Below the pieces are notes generated by a model. The model did not search any database. It worked only from the letters and a program-made list of their open reading frames with translations, and was not told the DNA's origin. Position numbers and translations under genes: made by a program. A stretch of 64,000 nt of DNA. Origin: Penelope pileata. Lineage: Eukaryota > Chordata > Aves > Galliformes > Cracidae. The stretch's first letter is position 1. Each line of letters starts with the position of its first letter. This document shows positions 50,501-59,500 of the stretch, one piece after another. The stretch is taken from contig WBMW01000162.1 of the NCBI GenBank assembly GCA_013396635.1, positions 966,903 to 1,030,902 on the forward strand. Reading direction: 5' to 3'.

Positions 50501-53500
50501 GGGATGAATCAGTGCAATTTAAGATCTAAACCAGTTCCTTGTGTTTCAGAGATGTACTGGAGGAGATTCGTATCAGAAAGACTGTGGATGAGTGGATTAA
50601 GGCAATTAGTGCAGAAATCCAGGTATGGCTGGGAAAAAAAAAAGAGTTCAGTTTTCTTGCATTATGTTTTTCCATCCCACATTGTTCTTTCATGTTGATA
50701 GCTAAGCATGGTTCACCCACAACCTGAAAACATGAGAAAACTTTTATTACTACTAGCATGTAGTTTGCCATAGCAAAATATTTACCTCTCTTCTAAAACT
50801 TTCATTGCTTAATGAAAATCACTTGGTCGCAGTTGTGGGCTAACATAAAAAACTCAGCCCATTTCTTAGAACTTCAAAGTTATCCACGGACTCTTCCGAT
50901 AGCCTTGAAGATAAAATCTCCTTTTACTATGTTTATGTTTTATCTTCAGGCTGAAATGGCAAGAAATGATATGGAACAAGTGAAATGTGATCAAAAGGTC
51001 CCATGGATCAAGAGAGCCCAGAACGTCAAGGCTATGAAGAATAAAGAAATTAAAGCAAAAACTCAAAAACTCCAAGGATGCTTAACAAAGAAGCCTTTAT
51101 CTGCAGCTAAGCCACTGCAGAAACAAGCAGAAGATAACATAAGCAAACAGAGCTTTGGAACTTACTTTTCTTCTGAAAGTTTGCAGAGGAATAAAAAACG
51201 GACAGATGTGAGTTCCTGAGTAATTGGTTCCTTTTTGGTAATGACTGCTGTGCTTTAAATTGTAGGATTTATGTGAAAAATTGGATGTGCAGCTAATCAC
51301 TTCACATGGAAGTGGTTGCTTTGTGCTGTGGATTTTTCTTGTGAGAGTTGTTGTTTTTATGTGCTGTAGAAGCCTTAAGGCTAAGCATGTGTAACATTGT
51401 AGAATTCATTGTCATGTTAGAAGTTGAACTTACCCAGCACCTGCTGTTTCATTCACCTCTTGGTAAACTTCTCTATATTCTGTATGCAGAAGTTTTCATG
51501 TGTGCATACAATGCATAATGCTTTTTCCAAAACTTCTTACTTTTTTTCCCCTAGACTTTTCCAACACTTCTATTGTGTTCAAATTTTCATACATGAAGAA
51601 CTGTAAACTTTTTTTTTTTTGTGATAGGGACCTGTGAATGGATCTGCAGTGGTACAAAATGAAGAGTATCTAAGCCAAGTTTATGGGAAACCAATTTACC
51701 AGGGCCATCGCAGCACTCTTAAAAAAGCACCATATCTGAGATTCAACTCTACCCCTCCCAAATCTAAACTTCAAAGACCCAAAGCGATAGAATATGTTAG
51801 AGGTAAGTAATTCCTGGATGTGAACAAAGTGTTTCTTCCCAGTTTTCATATTAGGAATCCCTTGTAGTCCTTGTGTTCCTCTGCTCTTCAATTTAGTGCT
51901 TAAGCAACTGCGGTAGGGTTAAAAGATGCTCCTTTCAAAACTGAAAAATACCAACAGGCTTTCCTTTTCGTTTGGGGTTTCTCACTTTTTTTAGGTTGTC
52001 AGATTAATGCCTAAAAATCGGAATTGCTGAAAGGAGTTGCATAAGCACCTGTAAGTTGAGCGTGTTGATAGACTAACCCAGTTTTTGGTGAAGGTTGCTT
52101 GTGTCAGGTTTACCCAGTCCTGTCATTTAGCAGGTTGATTCATACAAAGTTAAGAAATCTACTGAGATTTGAAAAATTAAGGAAGCCTGGTATTTCTTTT
52201 CCTATCTCTAATACATGAATTGGAAATTGAAATTGATTGGTGCGAAGATGTCATCTATTAACTTGAAAATATTGAAAGAAAAGGTAATCAGAAGCATTGG
52301 CTCAGTTCCCTAAATGCAGACAAGTCGTCTTTTGTTGCTCAAAAGAGTTTAACTTTTTTTGTACTAACTTGTTATTTAATTGATAAAGGTTATTAGTTTA
52401 TTGATAAGAAATCCTACTCATTAATTTTGTAGGCAAGGTGTTAAGATCAGAAATTTCCAATTTTCAAGCGTATTAGAAATGTGTAAAATACTAAGGAAAG
52501 AAATGAAATTGTATCTGGTATAGGTAAATGTAGATAAAGTTTATCTTGAGCTACTAGAAAGGAGTGGGTGCTGTAGTAACATTCACTCATTCACTGAAAA
52601 TCATACTAATGAATATAGCCTTCTTTAAGGCAGTTATTGTAAGGTACAAAGACAAATCTTAAAATTGATTATTTTCTCTACTTTGAAGTAAATTAAATTT
52701 GGAAAAAAAAAAAGTTTTAAGCCAGTCTGCCCCATCAGTAGTGGTAATTATTTAAAAGTATTGTCTAAAGGACAAGTAAAGAAAAAGAAAGAGAAAAGAA
52801 AAATGCTGTTGGCATATTGATGTGAAATAAGCACTGTGTATGGCACTGCCATGATGTTTATGAAAGCAAGGGGAATTAGTTTTCAGTCAAGGGGAAAAAA
52901 AAAGCATACTCTGGTAACTATGGAACTTACATTAGGAAATAAATGATGTTCAAAGGCCCAGTCTTTATTTCTGTTTTAAAAACAAATCTTTTTAAGAACA
53001 GAGCAATTGATTGTTTGCTTGAGTGTTTATGCTGGTGGTGTGGACAGTGTTAGGATAGTAGTTGATGTGGATTTGCAGGAGAACGTGGGCTCCTATTTTT
53101 ATATTTTGGTGGCCTTTGGCTCCAAGCTGAAGTCTTCTCACAACTGATACATTCTTGGAATTACCTCAGCGTTTTGTTGAGGCTTTCACAGATCATTAAT
53201 GGTTTGTATTTTAGATTGGTCTGCTTTAATTGGATCTGTTACCACTGATTCCTAATATAGAAATTAAGGTTCATCTTTAATAGATCTGTCAGAAAAACTA
53301 ATGTGCAGGATTGAGGGGAGTTTTAGAGGTCATTGCTGCTGTTACTCTTCATAACTGGAAGTGCTTGTTATGAAGGATAAGTTTAATTAATCAAAGAAAT
53401 GTCCAAAGGGCTTGCACTGTTACTGTCACTGTGATTGAAGCAGTGGGGGGGGCTGCTCTGCCACCCGTATTTACAGAAAAAATTGTATTCAAGATACCAG

Positions 53501-56500
53501 TTTCCTTTCTTGAAGTTGTTTTATAAATTTTGAGGAAGTTTAAAAAAAAAAAAAAAACAAACATTATGAGGTACCAACAAAACATAGTGGGGACTGGAAA
53601 ATCTAAGCAAGGAAAGCAACTGTAGAGTGAAGGAGGAAAAAAAAAAGGCAAAACAAAAAGGGCTTTTATTTTCTTCTCTCTGCAGCAGAGAGTGAGCAAG
53701 TTGAATGATAAAGGATAATGATCAAGGGAAAGAGTGTGTTAAGAGGCAGTGGAAGTGATAGTAGGCACCATCAAGATAATAGGATGAGCATCAGTGGGAA
53801 AAGAGTGCAGTATTTATTAGTTGCCTTCCCTCTTCACTTCTTGGTCTTGTGCTCATGCAGGAAAAATAGAATTGATGCACTGTTAACTGTCACATTTAAA
53901 AATTGTGTTCTTATAGCTGTCAAAATATTATATTCTGTATGAAATATGAGGGGTTAATAGGATGACAGCAGCCACTTAATGAAACCATGTTTTTAGGCCA
54001 TTAAAGTAGATTGTATGAAACATTGGCTGTATGTCTTCGAAGAGCAGCACAACTTTTTCTTTCTGAAATTATGGCTTGCAGCCATAGTTGCAAATCCTGC
54101 ATTGCAGGAATCTCTTGGTACTCTCTGTGTAGTCTTTATGTGATTTCCTGGCACTTCTCTTCCTCTAGAGCCCCATTCTGATACATGAAGAAGGAGTGTT
54201 ACTGGTAGAAAGTATTTCCAATTCTCAAAACTCCCCTGAAAATGTGGTGTACAATCCTGCTAAATATCAAAAAGACTTTTGAAAACTTAATTAATTTTCA
54301 AGGGTTGAAAACTTGCTGTATTAAAACTGCTAGTCCTGTTGGTTGTAGTTTTGATTTGACCTCTCTTGAAACATTTCTCTTTTCTTGACAAATGCCAGGG
54401 TACTCATTTGAAGGATCAGTATGACATACCACTCTTTTTGACTCTACTGGCAGCACTGCACTCCTGTAATTCAGTTTATTCTAATTTTTTGAGTTAAACG
54501 TGTGTTAGTAAGCACTTAATGTAGCATTACTTACGATACCTCTAAGATTTGGATTGAGAACAGACACTTTAAAAACATTTTAATCAGCAATCCTGGTTTT
54601 GCTGAGTCCTGAATGACATTTTTCATCTCCATTTATAGAATTCTTGTCTTTTGGAGAAGGTTACAACCTTTCCAGGGAAGCCAATTTTATCATTTCAGAA
54701 GCAATACCTTGTGAAGAGGCAGGAGAAGTGTGTTGTCCTTGTGTCCCTCCTCCCAGCCCCTGCATAAATCTTAATTCTTCTAAGAAGTAGATCATTTGAT
54801 ATAAGTTTTCTACTGCTATCATGTTTAATTCAGTGAAATTAAAGGTTCAAATTGCATGAAGTTATAATGAGCTTCTCCTGTGCTTCAGCTTGTTTTCTGT
54901 TGAGGGTGAAGAGTAAATGAAGGGAAAAAAACCTGTGTACTGGATCCATGCTGCATTTAATCTTCCAGAACTCCTGAGTGTGACAAATACAGTTTAAAAG
55001 CTATTTGCTTGAAAACAGACTGAACTCTGGATAGCCTTTGCCCAAAGGGATTCTCTTCCAACTCATTGAGTCATGCTACAGCAGTACAGCAACACGTGTT
55101 TGCAAAAATAGAGCCACCATTAAAGTCATTTCTCTCTTTCACATCAGAATGCAGTTACAGAAAATTGTTTGTTTGTATCTTGACAGCAATTAAAATAAGA
55201 CACCCTCGTATTCTTATCTAAGAGAAGAAAGGAAGAAGATGGAGTTTTTTGCATTCTGTTTACGTTAGTGTTCCTCTGAATATTTAACCTGTTTCCAAGT
55301 TCTCTGAGTTAATGGCTCTAGCCTGAGGTCAGCCTTTGTTTTGACACTGGCATGACTTGTCTTTGCCTCTCACACGACAGTTGGTCAGGTTGCTTAATTT
55401 TTGTGCTTTCCTACGTCTCGCCAATAAAATGGAAAAGTATTCAGTGTTCTGCATGAGTCTCGTGGTGATAAAGTTCATAAATGCTTTTGTGGGCTGCTAT
55501 GCTGGAAGATGCAGTTAGGGCAGGGTAGTATAACCAATAAAATTAGAAACAGATCCCTACTCCTCTATAGTAGGAGTGTAAATAAAATGAAACAAAGTTG
55601 AGTAAACACTTTAAAGCATGAGGCTCTGAGAAGAGGAAAGAAAGAAATCTTGCATGTATTAGACATGGTTTGTTCTTTCCTTCATGCAGTTGCACCCACG
55701 GATTCCCTTCCTGGCCTTGATGCACCAGGTGATAAAGGCTTTAAAATTATTGCAAATAGTTGGCCTTGAGTTTGATTGGCTGAAACATCAAGATTTACAT
55801 TAAATGATTTTATTTTTTGTTAGAGCAGTCCACTGAGCTTGGTTTAAATTAGTGTTAGAATAAGGATGTTTATTTAAGACTAAAACAGCCATCTGGAGAG
55901 TCTCTTTTCAGTCATTTTATAACTTTCTCAACCATTTTCTTTGCAAATAAACGGCAGTGACTAATGCTTGGTTTCTTCTGGGAAGCTGGGGGAAAAAAAT
56001 CCAACTATTCACACTTTTATGACCAAGAAAGCGTTTCTCAAAAAAATAAAAAGGTTATTTTCTTGCATAATTTGAACTAATAAATATATGTAAAATGCCA
56101 GGTTTTAAAAACAAAGTATAATTAAATGTCCAGTTTCTGCCCAGTGCAAATAAACTTTTCAGGGGGAAATGAAAAGTTGAAAGCAATTAAAATGAGGTGC
56201 TGTGTGTATACAGTACTTAATCATTCTCGCTGTGAGAACCTTGTTTTTACAAGCTGGCAGAATTACAGATATGTTGCCAATTTCTGCTTTTACTCAAAAG
56301 TTCAAGGCCAGGAGAGACCGTTAGCTCATGTCGTAGGACCTCTGCTAAATCACAAGCCACTGAACTGTATCTGTTTATGTTACTGAGTCCAGTAATTTGT
56401 CTTTGACTAAAGAGCAGTATTTGTGGCTAGTCTATGCTTTGAAGAAAGGCATGTGCTCATCACTGAAGACAGGAGAAATTCTGCCCTTAATTACTTCTTC

Positions 56501-59500
56501 CCGTGTTCAGGCACCTTATGGTTCAACAGTAAGTGGGACATTTTCAGTTTTGTATCTGATTTGTAATGAGCATTTGGCTTTGGTTTACAGCTACTTCAGT
56601 TTCCAGGTGAACAATATTTGTCTTTTGATGTCCAGTGTATTTTAGGATTTACAGAGATGCAGAGTTAGAGCTGAATGTTACCTTGCTGGATATGGAAGTC
56701 TCCTGCTCTGCCTTCCTGCTGTCCTGTTGAGACATCTGAGGATTACACTCACCCTCTTGACCACAGCGTTGTGTTGTGATTCCTCATGGCTTTGCTTATC
56801 CAGCCTGGCCTTGAAGCTTTTCTCAGAGGCCTCATTCTCTAACTGAAGAGATACGACCTGCTGTTCTTGTTTTTAGGCTTGTAACCCATAATTTGTTAGT
56901 ATTAAAATGCCATTTTTTGAGTGGATTGGCTTACTCCATGTCTGCATTGTTACAAGTCACTTTATCAATCTTTATTATCCCTAAATTTTATAATCGACTT
57001 CTCTTATTCAATTAATTAAGAAGCTATTAAATATAAACAGAGCTAAAAAGAGTGTTTGTTGCCATGTGTTAATTGGCCATTTATGCCTGAGGGGTGATGA
57101 TTATAAACAACAGAGGACTAAGATGACATTTTATGTATATATTTACATAATATAGATTGAGATGCTCGAAAACTATAAATTTAACTCCTTCATTGCTGTC
57201 AGTACTGAGACACCTAACTTAGTGCTCTTGGAATTCTGCCCTTCCAATCTCCCACCCTCTTTCTCTCCTTTCCACAGCAAAAATTTGTGACAGTTTCAGT
57301 TGAAGGGCTTGATTTAGTAGTGTGTGATGTTCCTGAGTTTGTACATGCATTGATGATGTGCAATTTGTCTGCCTCTCATTTCAGGCACAAAGGTGAAGTC
57401 AGCAAAAACACAGACTTCCTCTCACATGCAGAAGGTAGTAACCAGCCCCAAGAAACAGCATCCTTTGTATGCAGTTCCTGAAGAAAACCAGTATCTTTTT
57501 AGTCCAAACAGAGATGTGCCTGCTGGTGGTGGTCCACTTGAAGGTCACCTAATTCCTATGGCCATTCCACTAGGTAGGAGCAAATAACCTGAAGAAGCGA
57601 TGTGCATAGGTTAGTGCCTGCAACTTAAGTCACTGCCCTGGCCCATAGGATTTTCAGCTGCCCTTCTTCTGGGATATGTTTGTGGGAGAACAGTTTAAAA
57701 TGTTCTGGTTCTCCTTATCCTTCATGCTGGATATCTGGCCAAGCAATTATTTGTGTGGCTGTATATGCCTTCTTTGGTGTGCTTTCCATTTCTAGGGCTC
57801 TTGTTCTAGCTTTAAGTTTGGTATCTGTGTAAGTAAGAACTGAATTGCTGGGCCTTGGGTCCAGCATTTATGATGACTTCAGCCCAACAATTTCAGCAGG
57901 ATTGTGCCAAACACACTAACTCATTGTCATGGCTTCTTTATTTTTGGACTTTCAGTAGAACCTCTGTATAGACCTTATTTTGGGAAGGGTTAGAATTATG
58001 TTAGCATTTAAAGATGATGATTATTAAGTAAAAAATAAGAGGCTCTCAAATCAAAATGTAAAGGGTGCTGTCCTAAGTGTAATAGTATTTTGAATATAGT
58101 TGAGAAAATGTCAGGGAAGAAGCATGATGTGTAGTTTTTGAGTGGCAAAGACAATGTAGTTATGCTCGTTTTCAGCAGTAGATGTCACCCTAGCCAAGTA
58201 AACTGAGTAATTTCAAAAAGTGGCTGTGGTAAGTTTACAGTTTTTGCTGGGAAGTCTTACGTTTACTTGATGAAGCACAGTGCTTTAGGCAGTGGTGAGA
58301 GGATAAAATACAGACTTGGTCTGTAATTGTAATTAGTCTGTTTCAGGTAAAACACAGACACCCAGAATTTAATTTATTAATATAGTGACTTGTTTTGAAG
58401 ATTAATATATGTCTGTAATTACTTTAAAATTTTCTTTAGGTCAGACTCAAATTAGTGATATCTCAGTGCATCCTGCTCGAGTAGTCGTGGGTAAACCACA
58501 CCCTGTTACTGTTACAACCTCTCTTCCCCAAGTGCCACCAAAGCCTCCAACTGAGATAAAAAAGCCAAACATGGCTGTAATAGAGATGAGATCAGAGAAA
58601 AAGGATCCACCTCAGCTGTCTGTGCAGGTATGTGTGAAGAGTGATGAGTATTTGTTTATTTTAATAAATAAATGCTAACTACAGACAGTCTTAGCCACTA
58701 GTAACTCACTTTGACATCAGTGTCTGTTTTTCTGTAAGCATTAGAAACATAGAGGGAACAGCAAACTGTCACATCTTGACCATTATTCAATCCAAACAGA
58801 ACAACTCTTTCTTTTATAGGTTAGCTATGTACGGTGTTCGTAAAACAGTCCTATGTCATGTAACGTTTCACTTTTTTTTTCTGAGACTTCTGAGCCAGAA
58901 GAAACTTGGAATAAAAAATATATTAATATAAATGTCAGTTTTCTTGGATGAGTGGTTTGGCCTTTTAAGATTTCTCTTCCAAGCATGATACTCAGCCCAA
59001 GCATTTCACTCCTGATTAATCAAGCGTTGAAGTCCTCACCTAGTCTTTTCTTATTTTCACAAGTCTGTTGTCAAGGTAGTTAATGCTTCTTACATATTCA
59101 GTATCTTGGATTCAAATTGTTGAGAACATACACACTCCTACATACACCTTTCAAATATAAATGATTCGTGGAACTCAAAGTTAAATACAGGTTGAGTATG
59201 TGCTTTGTTCCCTTCCTGTATCACTGGCTTCTACCCACATACCTTTTTCCACACCAGATATATGACAATGTGAAGCCAATAAGCAGCCTTACACCCTTGT
59301 AGGCCAACTGCAATGAATTGCATGTCATACACACCTTTTGTTCACCCTTCATCACATACAAGGCAAAGTTCAGGGAAATAGAGAACAGTAGAAATCAAAT
59401 AGCACAAGAAAAAAATGATAATATTTCTAGAGCTAAGTTGTTGGGGGTTTTTTGTTGTTAGTTTGTGGTTTTGATTGTTTGAGTTTTGGGTTTTTTGTGT

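Noticed and set aside
53391..53699. 102-codon minus-strand open frame
   Set aside because: It comes from T-rich/A-rich low-complexity intron sequence and has no protein-like composition.
56760..56870. CCAGCCTGGCCTTGAA, similar to a CR1 segment
   Set aside because: The flanks do not follow CR1 order, so the match is too short to call.
57287..57481. Open frame overlapping TALPID3 exon 16
   Set aside because: It is in a different frame from the exon that joins correctly on both sides.
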